Part shown: one piece after another, positions 27,201 to 35,218 of the stretch
How the letters are laid out: every line of letters starts with the position of its first letter
How positions within the stretch are numbered: the first letter of the stretch is position 1
Assembly: GCA_964552955.1 (NCBI GenBank)
Contig: CAZKIU010000016.1
Span: forward strand, 1-64,000
DNA: 64,000 bases
Direction: 5' to 3'
Source: UBA1413 sp964552955
GTDB taxonomy: Bacteria > Bacteroidota > Bacteroidia > Bacteroidales > Prolixibacteraceae
The notes under the pieces: model-generated
What the model saw: the letters and a program-made list of their open reading frames with translations, nothing else
Databases searched by the model: none
What the model was told of the DNA's origin: nothing
Program-made: the position numbers and the translations under genes

Positions 27201-27620
27201 AATGGTCTCCTCTTCCAGAACAATATTGAAAACCGTCTGGCTCCCCACAGGGATCTCCTGCGTTTTCATACCGACAAAGGAAACCAACAGAACAGCCGCA
27301 TCAGGCGGAATCTGCAAAGAGAAATTGCCGTTCACGTCAGTGGTGACTCCAATGGCAGTCCCCCTGACCACCACCGAAACACCGGGTAGTGGTAACCCCA
27401 TCTTATCGGTCACCTTCCCCCTTACCGCTTTCTGCTGCTGCTGCTCCAAAGGGGCCACCCGCTGCATTCCACCGCTGTTCATGGCCCATTGCGCCCGCAG
27501 ATGACCCCCCGTAATAAAGGTCATCCCCATGACCATCAAAAGAATAACAAATATCCTCCCGACGGACTTTTCACACACACCCCCGAAAATGGGAATGTTC
27601 AAACTACGGTTTTTTTTCAT
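24258..27620 (-). CDS. SusC/RagA family TonB-dependent outer-membrane receptor
   Basis: This 1120-residue channel imports oligosaccharides or other large nutrients, driven by TonB. A long signal region (to about residue 45) is followed by a carboxypeptidase-regulatory-like domain (VRGKVTDKMGLPLPGVSVVV, about residues 66-85, through VFNIVLEEE). The SusC-specific LDEVVVVGYGTVKKSDVTGAL follows at about 138-158, then the plug domain (INIRGTRSINGSNSPLFVVDG) and a 22-strand barrel ending in STVFGLRVGF. It is paired with susD. No anti-sigma/ECF sigma pair or hybrid sensor is adjacent, so the control of this pair is not visible. It is divergent from the SQR gene. Confidence 0.96.
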   Translation of the reverse strand: MKKNRSLNIPIFGGVCEKSVGRIFVILLMVMGMTFITGGHLRAQWAMNSGGMQRVAPLEQQQQKAVRGKVTDKMGLPLPGVSVVVRGTAIGVTTDVNGNFSLQIPPDAAVLLVSFVGMKTQEIPVGSQTVFNIVLEEETIGLDEVVVVGYGTVKKSDVTGALTSVTEKAIKERPVQNAIQAMQGKAAGVDIVSNVRPGETSSINIRGTRSINGSNSPLFVVDGIILMGTINDINPNDIASIEILKDASATAIYGSRGANGVVLVTTKSGRQGTVSVHYDATLSIDKISSVTDWASAGEAIDRFRLAHVNGGTYKSGANALKYPDPFADIQMFGNSDPMTLAAIRAGYQWNDPGTFASVKTRAATTEEKALGWPDQVPVYNAGDIPTTDWIGLLTKPSQTHNHLLSFTAGTPVSKIYMSVGYLNNDGTQKNQSYERYTFRMNGDITPTQWLNVGTSISASRSIQEYGASNRTGTATYPRDAYGNALSQYLMAKPYDDQGKLIEFPGNNTTIPVWNPLIDIDNAEDHRQATNFNGNLYTEIKFAPWVKYRLNFGTGLRHYRDAAFQGSQSTLLRRSTPPTSTASYESGESWQYMIENLLFFDKKVGVHTLGATLMQSAQYYTSESSNLGASKILYNSSKWYNLGANLNGKPDSYGTGFNESSLQSYMARFNYNLLDRYLLTATGRWDGSSVLATGNKWDFFPSFALAWKLQEESFLKPVKAINELKLRLGWGVTGNSGVGSYTTMGPLTRYNYVFGTAPAIGYIPMMMANPELGWEKTAQWNAGLDFGLLKNRLSGSVDLYQSNTSDILMTRDIPPVIGYSSIWYNIGKMKNQGIEISLSSVNIDRRGFRWSTDLNWSTNKEEIVELVNGKEDMVTSGWFIGHPLQVFRTYEVDGLWQDTPEDLAEIAKWAAAGVNFAPGQYKPVEQGTPDYKLTSDDMVIRGTIRPKWVAGMTNTFSYKNFEFSFFMYARIGQSYLSSLIPGGITGGNFVGYVRSADPSDFWSPGNNSAKWPQPTTAPKVSVDAVNRATWINNGSFVAVRNISLAYNLPSLVLDKIHIKNLQVYCQLLNPFLFGGEVVKAGINPDDTNGWISTNSVGDLTGGTNNNTMIIKSTVFGLRVGF

Positions 27621-27797
27621 AGGATTTAAATTAGTAATACTTAAATACTGTGAATCTGAAAATTAGAAATAATAGGACTTAAAATTTCTGCCCATCAGAA
27701 TCCTAAACAAATTAGTAAAAAATACTCATAAAAAAAAGAGCTTATGATTAATTATTGGCTGAGAGTGATGATTCTATGGTAATTTATTAAATTTATC

Positions 27798-29279
27798 ATG
27801 ACAATCTTAACAACCAGGTTTATGGCAAGAGTAGTGGTCATGGGAGCTGGCGTGGCAGGCCACACGGCGGCGCAGATATTAAGAAGGAAATTGGGGAAGG
27901 GGCATGAGGTGATGGTCATTGCGCCCAATGCCAGATATCAGTGGATTCCCTCCAACATCTGGGTTGGCATCGGGCAGATGACGGAAAAGCAGGTGACATT
28001 TGAATTGGCGCCAGTGTACAAAAAGATGGGGATCACCTTTGTCAGGGCCAGGGCGGTCTCCCTCCATCCTGAAGGGAGGGGAGAGGAGATGAGGCCTTTT
28101 GTGACGGTGGTCTACACTGCCGAAGACAAAAAGGGGGAACAGGGGGATATCGGTTATGATTACCTGATCAATGCCACGGGGCCGAAGCTCAACTTTGCCG
28201 CCACGCCCGGACTGGGGCCCGACGGGTACACAGAATCGGTATGCAGTTATGATCATGCGGCCCATGCCTGGGAGCAGCTGCAACGCTCGCTCGACAGGAT
28301 GGCCCGGGGTGAGCAGCAGCGCTTCCTGATCGGCACCGGCCACCCCATGGCGACCTGCCAGGGAGCCGCCTTTGAATATGCCCTGAATGTGGCCTTTGAA
28401 ATCAACAAAAGGAAGCTCAACCACCTGGCTGAGATCACCTGGATCTCCAATGAATATGAACTGGGTGATTTTGGCATGGGGGGCGCCTTCATTAAAAGAG
28501 GGGGCTACATCACCTCCACCAAGGTTTTCACCGAATCGATCCTGGCGGAATACGGTATCCGCTGGATTAAAAGAGCCGGAATCACCAGGGTGGAACCGGG
28601 TGTGGTCCACTATGAGACCCTGGACGGGGAGAAGGGAACCGAGGCCTTTGATTTTGCCATGCTGATACCGGCATTTGCGGGGGTCGGACTGAGGGCGTTT
28701 GCCCGAGATGGCAGCGACCTCACCTCCCGACTCTTCGCCCCCAATGGACTCATGAAAGTGGATGCCGACTACACCCCCCGTCCCTTTGAGGAGTGGTCGG
28801 TCAGGGACTGGCCTTCGGTCTACCGGAACCCCGATTACGATAACCTCTATGCGGCCGGTATCGCCTTTGCCCCACCCCATCCCATATCAAAGCCCATGAC
28901 CAGCAAAAACGGGCTCCCCATTTACCCCACGGCACCCCGCACCGGCATGCCCTCGGGCGTCATGGGAAAAATTGTCGCCCTGAACATCGCCCATCAGATC
29001 AAAACCGGAAAAACAGCGTGGCCTCATAAAGCCTCCATGGGCCAAATGGGGGCCGCCTGTATCGTCTCATCAGGATATGGCTTGCGCGATGGCATGGCCG
29101 CCACTATGACTGTCTTCCCCATCGTACCCGATTATGAAAAATACCCCCAATGGGGCAGGGACATCAGCTATACCGTTGGCGAACCCGGACTGGCAGGGCA
29201 TTGGATCAAGCTATTGCTCCATGTGATGTTTATCTACAAGGCCAAAGGCCATCCCTTCTGGTGGCTCATCCCTGAATAG
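27798..29279 (+). CDS. sqr: Sulfide:quinone oxidoreductase-like flavoprotein
   Basis: This 493-residue FAD enzyme is expected to oxidise sulfide and pass electrons to quinone at the membrane. The Rossmann motif VVVMGAGVAGHTAA lies at residues 12-25. Three cysteines sit at SQR-like positions: Cys149 (SVCSYDH), Cys187 (MATCQGAA) and Cys421 (GAACIVSSGYG), consistent with the redox and polysulfide-binding set of the family. The C-terminus (HPFWWLIPE) is amphipathic and probably membrane-associated. The conserved part begins at residue 9 (MARVVV, ATG 27822), which may be the true start. It is followed 133 bp later by a 53-residue gene. Another flavocytochrome-like or NDH-2-like role cannot be fully excluded. 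Confidence 0.85.
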   Translation: MTILTTRFMARVVVMGAGVAGHTAAQILRRKLGKGHEVMVIAPNARYQWIPSNIWVGIGQMTEKQVTFELAPVYKKMGITFVRARAVSLHPEGRGEEMRPFVTVVYTAEDKKGEQGDIGYDYLINATGPKLNFAATPGLGPDGYTESVCSYDHAAHAWEQLQRSLDRMARGEQQRFLIGTGHPMATCQGAAFEYALNVAFEINKRKLNHLAEITWISNEYELGDFGMGGAFIKRGGYITSTKVFTESILAEYGIRWIKRAGITRVEPGVVHYETLDGEKGTEAFDFAMLIPAFAGVGLRAFARDGSDLTSRLFAPNGLMKVDADYTPRPFEEWSVRDWPSVYRNPDYDNLYAAGIAFAPPHPISKPMTSKNGLPIYPTAPRTGMPSGVMGKIVALNIAHQIKTGKTAWPHKASMGQMGAACIVSSGYGLRDGMAATMTVFPIVPDYEKYPQWGRDISYTVGEPGLAGHWIKLLLHVMFIYKAKGHPFWWLIPE

Positions 29280-29412
29280 AGGAGATTGAAGTAAGAAAGG
29301 CCCACCCATAAAATGAGAAGGCCAGGAAGGCCCTTCAATCGTATTTACCGGGCGGAGACCTGTCAGATCAGCAGCCTGCCGAAAAAATAAAACAATCAGA
29401 AAATAAAATAGT

Positions 29413-29574
29413 ATGCTCAGAAAAAATATCGCCAAGGGATACAAGGATGAAGCCTATCCACCCATCCCCACCCGGGCCACCCGTTTCTGGAGGAAAGCCT
29501 TCCTCTGGCAGGTCGTCCGTTTTTTCGTACTGAACCTGAAGATCATGCGCATCGTCGTAGGCGGCCACAACTGA
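29413..29574 (+). CDS. Small conserved-looking protein next to SQR (53 residues)
   Basis: The ORF runs from ATG 29413 to TGA 29572-29574. The protein begins MLRKNIAKGYKDEAYPPIP, then has an aromatic, basic and hydrophobic stretch (FWRKAFLWQVVRFFVLNLKI) and ends RIVVGGHN. The hydrophobic segment could be a membrane-attaching helix. It has the same orientation as sqr and lies 133 bp downstream. I recall similar short proteins beside SQR genes in other Bacteroidota, but could not check this here. A membrane adaptor for SQR is a guess from position. The stop is 6 bp before the first copy of a gene-end repeat. Confidence 0.55.
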   Translation: MLRKNIAKGYKDEAYPPIPTRATRFWRKAFLWQVVRFFVLNLKIMRIVVGGHN

Positions 29575-29580
29575 CCAGGG

Positions 29581-29689
29581 CTGGCCGCACTCATAACCCT
29601 CTGGTACTGGTCCACCAGTATTCTATTCAGCGAAAAGCCATAGTGTTACAACTGGCCGCACTCAGAAGCCACTGAGGTACTGGTCCACC
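29581..29689. repeat. Imperfect 36-38 bp direct repeat covering the CotH gene 3' end
   Basis: Bases 29581-29616 and 29652-29689 share CTGGCCGCACTCA at one end and GGTACTGGTCCACC at the other, with a 2-nt length difference in the middle (offset 71 bp). The right copy encodes the last residues and stop of the CotH-kinase gene (VDQYLSGF, stop 29662-29664). The left copy is a frame-shifted echo lying in the spacer. Confidence 0.75.
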
Positions 29690-31548
29690 TGGACAAGCCG
29701 GTTTTCCATCCAGGAGAGCATGTAGGTGGTTTCGGTATTCAGGTCAGAGACTTTCTCAGGCCATTTGCGTTGTTCGCGGGCGTAAGCCCCGGATGTGAGC
29801 AGAAGCTGCCGGTAGGCTTCCACACGGGCCGAAAGACGGATCATGGACAATTCTCCCTGCCGGAGTTCCCCCCACCGGGTTTTCAGTTTGCTGCGGAACC
29901 CTTCGGGATTGGCTTCCATCATACGGATCAGGAAGGCATTTGGCCGGCAATAGCGCGAGTCGGTACGGGGAATGCCCGTGACTCCGATAAACTCACCGGC
30001 CCGCAGGTCGATTTTAGAGCCATCCCACTTGCGGCCCCAGGAGGCATCCAGGTCCCACGGGGTGATGAAGAACTTCTCCCAGCCATTGCCGGCAAAAGAA
30101 AAATAGGTGTTCTTGCCGGTATTGTCATCAGCCCCGATGGCATTCATAAAAAGCAGATAATCGACCAGGTTCGTCATATCGATCCGCGAGGAGATATTGG
30201 TCACGAAATCAGACGTCCCTGACAGCGAAGTAAACCGGATAAAATTGCGCAGGGGTTCCCATTTCACCTGTGGGGAGGAAGTTGCCCCGTTTTCGGCCTG
30301 GTATTCCAGTTCCCACCCGTCCCATGTATCAACACCGTTATTATAGGAGGCATCGCCGTTGATAAATTCGGTGGAAGCACTCCACTGGCTGGCTTTATAG
30401 GAGTAACCCTGTTTTTTATTGAGTTGCAGTTGTTTGCGGTCGACCCGTTCGGTAAGACAATAGAGTCCCTGATAGCTGTTGTTGAGGATGAGTTCCACGA
30501 AGCGGCCTCGGGTACCGTTAATCGCCCCCGGCTCCTTGGAGATGTGGGGCACCTTGTTGATTGCCGTCCATAAGTCGGTGGAGAGGCGGTTGCGCATCCT
30601 GGCATGGTCGACATACATGGCATCCAGAATCCAGTCCCCGTCATCGCGCAATCCCAGCAGCCGGGTGCCGCCATCAATCTCCTCCTCCCCGGTGGCCATC
30701 CTTAGTTCCACACTGTAGGACTTCTTGGGAAACTGTTGTGCCAGTCCGCCCCTGAATTCGATGCCTGCCCGGTGGGGCGGAAAATAATAGAGAGAATCGT
30801 TGGTAGCAGCCGTGGGATCCAGCAGCGACAGGAAACAAGGGGTTTTAGGATTGTTGACAATGGTACCCTGGACTTCCACATTCACCAGGGGCAGCGAAGT
30901 CAGCACCAGCTTTACGGGGTCTCCCTTTTTTCCGGTTTTTCCGGAAGGTATAATTTCCAGGACAGCCCCCGGGGCCCATCCGGGCAACGTAACCCGCGCG
31001 TTGTTGGTGACCGAGACCCCGCCTGCCGTGTAGGAAGTGATGTTCTGGCCGGCCAGGAAAAGGGTTACCTGACGGGTATCACCCGGAGAAAGGGAATAGT
31101 AAAAGGTCCCTGAAGCGATATCGGCTGGACAGGGGAAACCATTGATGCGGACGGAAGTGATAATGGGAACGGCAGCAGGAGAACTCACCGATACGGTGTA
31201 AGTTTGGCGGGCCCCCGAGGCAGCCGTCACCGTATAGATCACCGGCTTGGCAAAATCGACGGCCGTTCCTGAGGCCGGAGAGACTGTGGCCCCGGGGGAG
31301 ACCTCGATCACGGGCACCAGCATGCCCGAAGGATCATCTTCGTCAAAAAGCAAGGCCACATAGAAATTGGGCTTGTCAATCACACCGCTATAGTCTTTGG
31401 AAAGCCCGGGATTGTTGCTTTTGGTGATCCTGAAGGAAAGAAGGTCCGCCGCATCACTCAACTCGGGAGGATCATCCTCATGGCACGAGGGGAGCACCAA
31501 CACCAGCAGGGATACCAGCCATAGGAGCGTATATTTTGCTTTTTGCAT
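29662..31548 (-). CDS. CotH-kinase family lipoprotein with N-terminal beta-sandwich domains
   Basis: The protein is 628 residues from ATG 31548; the preceding GTG also lies in frame. A lipoprotein signal (LPSC, Cys22) is followed by two Ig/cadherin-like Ser/Thr-rich segments (about 30-220; the first contains TYTVTAASGARQTYTVSVSS). The CotH fold occupies about 260-620: KKSYSVELR, WILDAMYVDHARMRNRL, GRFVELILNNSYQGLYCLTE, and the late FFITPWDLDASWG with the catalytic-like Asp pair. CotH proteins are atypical kinases, first known for phosphorylating spore coat proteins. In Bacteroidota they are extracytoplasmic and of unknown target. It is a single gene on the minus strand. Confidence 0.85.
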   Translation of the reverse strand: MQKAKYTLLWLVSLLVLVLPSCHEDDPPELSDAADLLSFRITKSNNPGLSKDYSGVIDKPNFYVALLFDEDDPSGMLVPVIEVSPGATVSPASGTAVDFAKPVIYTVTAASGARQTYTVSVSSPAAVPIITSVRINGFPCPADIASGTFYYSLSPGDTRQVTLFLAGQNITSYTAGGVSVTNNARVTLPGWAPGAVLEIIPSGKTGKKGDPVKLVLTSLPLVNVEVQGTIVNNPKTPCFLSLLDPTAATNDSLYYFPPHRAGIEFRGGLAQQFPKKSYSVELRMATGEEEIDGGTRLLGLRDDGDWILDAMYVDHARMRNRLSTDLWTAINKVPHISKEPGAINGTRGRFVELILNNSYQGLYCLTERVDRKQLQLNKKQGYSYKASQWSASTEFINGDASYNNGVDTWDGWELEYQAENGATSSPQVKWEPLRNFIRFTSLSGTSDFVTNISSRIDMTNLVDYLLFMNAIGADDNTGKNTYFSFAGNGWEKFFITPWDLDASWGRKWDGSKIDLRAGEFIGVTGIPRTDSRYCRPNAFLIRMMEANPEGFRSKLKTRWGELRQGELSMIRLSARVEAYRQLLLTSGAYAREQRKWPEKVSDLNTETTYMLSWMENRLVQVDQYLSGF

Positions 31549-31649
31549 CACAGATCAGTTTTTTAAAATTTATGTTCTTTCTCTGTACAAGGTCCTCCGC
31601 AGAGGGTATTTTATATTACGGTTTTTAGTAAGTGAGGTTTCCCTTCGGT

Positions 31650-32456
31650 TCAGCAACACCCCATGACGGCTTCCAGGAAAAGCGCCGGTTGCTCGGCATG
31701 GAGCCAATGGCCAGCTCCGGGGATATCAATGATCCTGGCTTCTGGGTAAATTTCCCTGATGGCCGGGAGGTCGTTATCGGTGATATAGGGCGATAAAAGG
31801 CCACGGATAAAAACCACCGGGTAGGAGGTGATGGGAATGCGGTCGTCGAGCCAGCGTCGGTTGACGCCTGAAACGATCTCCTCGAGATGGTCGTAGAGGA
31901 CAGGAGCGTTCAGCCGCCAGATCAATCGGTGGGTATGGGCGTCGCGGGCGGTATTCTTCATCAGAAACTGAATGATGCGGCGATCTCCGATTTTCTCGGC
32001 CAGCCGCTCCTCCACCTGGTTGCGCCCGGTCCACTGCGAAATAGCGGTTTCCTGGATCGCCAGCAGAATATTGCGGTGCAGGTAATACTGGCTTTCGTCC
32101 TCCTGTTCGAGATAATCCTTCGGGGCAATGTCGGCCACGATCAGTTTCCTGACCTTTTCAGGATAATCGGCCGCGAAGTACATAGCCACCTTCCCTCCCA
32201 TGCTGTGCCCCAGAAGAACGGCCGGCTCCAGATGGTGCTCTTCAAAGAATAAGGCCAGGTCATCGCGCATCTCCTTATAGGTATGCCCGGGATCATGCGG
32301 CGACCTACCGTGATTCCGCAAGTCGACCGCCCATACCGTATATTTTTGCGACAGCCGCCTGGCTACCGTCAGCCAGTTGTCTGAAGCGCCGTAAAGGCCG
32401 TGAAGAATGACCAGAGGGGCACCATTCCCCTCCTTTCGGTAAAAAAGCCTGACCAT
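31650..32456 (-). CDS. Alpha/beta-hydrolase (YbfF-like esterase)
   Basis: This cytosolic hydrolase has 268 residues from ATG 32456 (a TTG precedes it in frame). LVILHGLYGASDNW (oxyanion HG motif), the nucleophile elbow LLGHSMGGKVAM (Ser near residue 96) and the late GAGHWLHAEQP (catalytic His) form the usual triad setting. Overall layout and length resemble YbfF-type acyl-CoA or small-ester hydrolases. It lies 20 bp downstream of pdxJ, so it is in the same transcript. The physiological substrate is unknown. Confidence 0.9.
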   Translation of the reverse strand: MVRLFYRKEGNGAPLVILHGLYGASDNWLTVARRLSQKYTVWAVDLRNHGRSPHDPGHTYKEMRDDLALFFEEHHLEPAVLLGHSMGGKVAMYFAADYPEKVRKLIVADIAPKDYLEQEDESQYYLHRNILLAIQETAISQWTGRNQVEERLAEKIGDRRIIQFLMKNTARDAHTHRLIWRLNAPVLYDHLEEIVSGVNRRWLDDRIPITSYPVVFIRGLLSPYITDNDLPAIREIYPEARIIDIPGAGHWLHAEQPALFLEAVMGCC

Positions 32457-32476
32457 CAATTCAACCCATTACATAA

Positions 32477-33193
32477 TTAATCTCTCAGACAGGCCAGGTA
32501 TTTCCCGATGGTCTGTTCCAGTCCGTAATAAAGGGCATCGGCAATGAGGGCATGCCCGATGGAGACTTCATCGAGAAATGGAATGGTGGTTTTGAGAAAG
32601 CCGAGGTTGGCCAGATTCAGATCATGCCCCGCATTGAGCCCCAGTCCGAGTTGGTGGGCCTGGAGGGCGGCGGCCCGGAATGGGGCAACGGCGGCTTCAC
32701 GATCATGGGGATACCCTGAGGCATAGGGTTCGGTATAAAGTTCGATGCGGTGCGCCCCTGTCAGGGCGGCGTGCTCCACCATCTCAGGATCGGGATCCAC
32801 GAAAAGGGAGGTGCGGATCCCTGCTTCCCGCAGGCGGGCGACCACGTCCTGCAAAAAGTGAAGGTGGTGGCGGGTATTCCATCCGTGATCACTGGTGAGC
32901 TGCCCCGGGGCATCGGGAACCAGGGTCACCTGGTCGGCCCTGACGGCCGTCACCAGATCAAGGAATTCCGGCGTGGGATAGCCTTCAATATTAAACTCAG
33001 TGGAGATAACCGGTTTCAGATCAAAAACATCCTGCCGGCGGATATGACGCTCGTCGGGACGGGGATGAACGGTGATGCCCTGAGCCCCAAAACGCTGACA
33101 ATCAATGGCCACCTGAACTACGTCAGGGACATCCCCCCCCCTGGCATTCCTCAGCGTGGCTATTTTGTTTATATTTACACTAAGTCTCGTCAT
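32477..33193 (-). CDS. pdxJ: Pyridoxine 5'-phosphate synthase
   Basis: This enzyme condenses 1-deoxyxylulose 5-phosphate with 3-amino-2-oxopropyl phosphate to form pyridoxine 5'-phosphate. The protein is 238 residues from ATG 33193 (MTRLSVNINKIATLRNARGG), the standard start. The frame runs 13 codons further only to a GTG. Family signatures are GITVHPRPDERHIRRQDV, the FNIEGYP strand, LVPD and GLGLNAGHDLN, with the C-terminal SIGHALIADALYYG. It is divergent from the CBS-domain gene with a 59-bp intergenic region. Confidence 0.96.
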   Translation of the reverse strand: MTRLSVNINKIATLRNARGGDVPDVVQVAIDCQRFGAQGITVHPRPDERHIRRQDVFDLKPVISTEFNIEGYPTPEFLDLVTAVRADQVTLVPDAPGQLTSDHGWNTRHHLHFLQDVVARLREAGIRTSLFVDPDPEMVEHAALTGAHRIELYTEPYASGYPHDREAAVAPFRAAALQAHQLGLGLNAGHDLNLANLGFLKTTIPFLDEVSIGHALIADALYYGLEQTIGKYLACLRD

Positions 33194-33198
33194 TTTGT

Positions 33199-33206
33199 TA
33201 ATTTTG
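33199..33206 (+). promoter_or_regulatory. Bacteroidota-type -7 box upstream of the CBS-nadK genes
   Basis: TAATTTTG is an exact TAnnTTTG match, 46 bp before the GTG start of the CBS protein, in the short divergent region with pdxJ. A -33 element is poor (TTAC, 20-bp spacer). Confidence 0.4.
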
Positions 33207-33252
33207 GAGCTGCAAGTTACAACTTTGAACACAAATAGAAAAATCCTTCCCG

Positions 33253-33924
33253 GTGGAACCCTTGGCTGAAAACCTGATTGCAGATCACTTGCCGGCAGTG
33301 CGACCCGCCGATACCGGTCAGCAGGTCTTAAACCTGATGGATGTTTGCCGGGTGACCCAGTTACCCGTCGTCAAGGAGAAGGAATACCTGGGGATGATCA
33401 CCGACAAGCTGATCGATGATCTCAACCTGGCCGGTGAGCGGATGGAGGCCCATACCCTTCATCTCCACACGCCTCATGTGCATGCCGGGCAGCACCTCTT
33501 CGAGGTGGCTGCAGTGATGTACAAACTCAACCTGGAGGTCATCGCCGTTGTTGACGATGAACATAACTACCTGGGTGCCATCCTCTTAAAGGATATTTCG
33601 GCCAGGCTGGCCCGCCTCTTTTCGGTGACCGAACCCGGAGGAGTCATCATCCTCAGAACCACCTGGAACAACTACTCCTCCAGCCAGATCAGCCAGATCA
33701 TCGAAGGCAACGACACCCGCATCCTCAGTCTTTTTGTCAGCCGCTCCGAAAAAAGCGACCTCATCGATGTGACCATCAAACTGGATAAAGTCGACCTCTC
33801 GGCCGTCATTCAAACCTTCACCCGTTACAACTACGAGATCGCTGCCGTCTACATGGACGACAGCATGCTCGATGACATGTATGAAGACCGGCTGGAACAG
33901 TTCCTCAAATATCTGAACATGTAA
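33253..33924 (+). CDS. CBS-domain pair protein with C-terminal ACT-like domain
   Basis: This 223-residue protein starts with GTG (33253). Two CBS repeats (about residues 10-65 with VTQLPVVKEKEYLGMIT, and 75-125 with LEVIAVVDDEHNYLGAIL) form a Bateman module that would sense an adenine nucleotide. The last 90 residues (GGVIILRTTWNNYSSSQISQ onward) read like an ACT-type regulatory fold. It lies 104 bp upstream of nadK, an order I recall in other Bacteroidota, and may be co-expressed. What it regulates is not known. No catalytic domain is present. Confidence 0.85.
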   Translation: MEPLAENLIADHLPAVRPADTGQQVLNLMDVCRVTQLPVVKEKEYLGMITDKLIDDLNLAGERMEAHTLHLHTPHVHAGQHLFEVAAVMYKLNLEVIAVVDDEHNYLGAILLKDISARLARLFSVTEPGGVIILRTTWNNYSSSQISQIIEGNDTRILSLFVSRSEKSDLIDVTIKLDKVDLSAVIQTFTRYNYEIAAVYMDDSMLDDMYEDRLEQFLKYLNM

Positions 33925-34028
33925 ATCGAAGACCAGGTCAGGAGACTAGGATTACGGGCGTGAAGCGCATAAACTGGTTCACATCGATATACAACTGAAG
34001 AGCAAGTCATTAACAAACAATTATACCA

Positions 34029-34910
34029 GTGAAAGTTGCTGTTTTTGGTACCCAGGTCCAGCAGGAGTACCTCCCTGTATTGAGACAGTTTTTCCACCAC
34101 CTGAACACCCATGACGTGGAAACCATCATCTACCGCCCCTTCGATACCTTCCTCACCCGGGAAATGAACTTCACTCCCCATGTCGACGGCTTCTTCAGCT
34201 CCCATGAGGATTTCAGTCCCGACACCAGCCTGGTTTTCAGCATCGGGGGAGACGGCACGTTTCTCCACTCCTTTCTGACGGTCAGAAACTCCAATATCCC
34301 CATCGCGGGGGTCAACAGCGGAAGGCTGGGTTTTCTGGCCGATATCGGGAGGAACCATGTCATTGACGGGCTCACCAGCATTCTGGAAGGGAAGTACACC
34401 ATCGTAGAACGAAGCCTTCTGGAGGTGAATCTGTTCGGGGCCCCCAATTTTGACTTCAATTATGCCCTGAATGAAATGACAGTCCTCAAAACCGACAGCT
34501 CCTCGATGATCAACATCACCACCTGTATCAACGGGGAATTCATGAATTCGATCTGGGCTGACGGACTGATCATTGCCACCCCAACGGGATCAACGGCCTA
34601 CTCGCTGAGCGTGGGGGGGCCCATCCTGGCGCCTGATGCCGCCAATTTCGTCATCAACCCCATTGCCCCCCACAACCTGACCGTCAGACCAGTGGTCGTT
34701 CCTGACCATTACGAACTGACCCTGAAGGTGGAAGGACGGGGCAATCAGTTTCTGACCTCCCTGGACTCCCGCTCCATTGCCGTGCCCCTCTCTGCTACCC
34801 TGACCATCCGCAAGGCGGACTTCAGGGTGAGAACCCTCCACCTGCCCGGACAGACCTTTTTCCAGACCCTCCGCCATAAGCTGATGTGGGGCGCCGACAA
34901 CCGTAATTGA
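34029..34910 (+). CDS. nadK: NAD kinase
   Basis: This enzyme phosphorylates NAD to NADP using ATP. It has 293 residues, starting with GTG at 34029 (MKVAVFGTQ). The hallmark GGDG is at residues 73-76 (SIGGDGTFLHSF), GRLGFLADIG follows, the NE motif is in LNEMTVLKTDSSSM, and the Gly-rich ATPTGSTAYSLSVGGP is complete. The C-terminal beta-sandwich region is intact (VVVPDHYELTLKVEGR). It lies between the CBS gene and the porG block, with 308 bp and a promoter before porG. Confidence 0.96.
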   Translation: MKVAVFGTQVQQEYLPVLRQFFHHLNTHDVETIIYRPFDTFLTREMNFTPHVDGFFSSHEDFSPDTSLVFSIGGDGTFLHSFLTVRNSNIPIAGVNSGRLGFLADIGRNHVIDGLTSILEGKYTIVERSLLEVNLFGAPNFDFNYALNEMTVLKTDSSSMINITTCINGEFMNSIWADGLIIATPTGSTAYSLSVGGPILAPDAANFVINPIAPHNLTVRPVVVPDHYELTLKVEGRGNQFLTSLDSRSIAVPLSATLTIRKADFRVRTLHLPGQTFFQTLRHKLMWGADNRN

Positions 34911-35218
34911 TAAATTTTCAGGGCTTAACAATTTTTAACCTCACTTAGGGTTTTATAAGAGCGTCCGGGTGCGGAAGTTTTTAAATTATATTACTTTTGT
35001 ACCACTCTTTTACGTTTATGTTTAAGAGATTTTTTCTTGCAGTTCATTGATTTATTGTAAGTTACAGAAGGCCAAATCAGAAAGTCCTTCCAGTGAAAAT
35101 GGCACATACCCGTGGCTTTTCAGTGGCAGGCCATTCCGGTCCGACGGCTTACATCATCCAGTGAATAAATGACTTACCACGACCCGGTGCAGCATGGATA
35201 AATGAAAAGGAAGATCCG
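34911..35218. other. 308-bp intergenic region between nadK and porG
   Basis: This region holds the porG-operon promoter box at 34992-34999 and a leader of roughly 210 nt. An 11-codon reading frame (MFKRFFLAVH, from about 35018) lies in the leader but has no support as a gene. No strong terminator, repeat or riboswitch was recognised. Confidence 0.5.
34992..34999 (+). promoter_or_regulatory. Bacteroidota-type -7 box for the porG-uppS-bamA-skp operon
   Basis: TACTTTTG is an exact TAnnTTTG match in an A/T-rich stretch, with a predicted start near 35006. No good TTTG -33 element sits 19-21 bp upstream. The gene block that follows is compact (spacings 6, 15, 66 and 50 bp). Confidence 0.45.

Noticed and set aside
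35018..35050. Possible leader peptide MFKRFFLAVH in the porG leader
   Set aside because: It is very short, with no attenuator hairpin or regulatory codon run near it.
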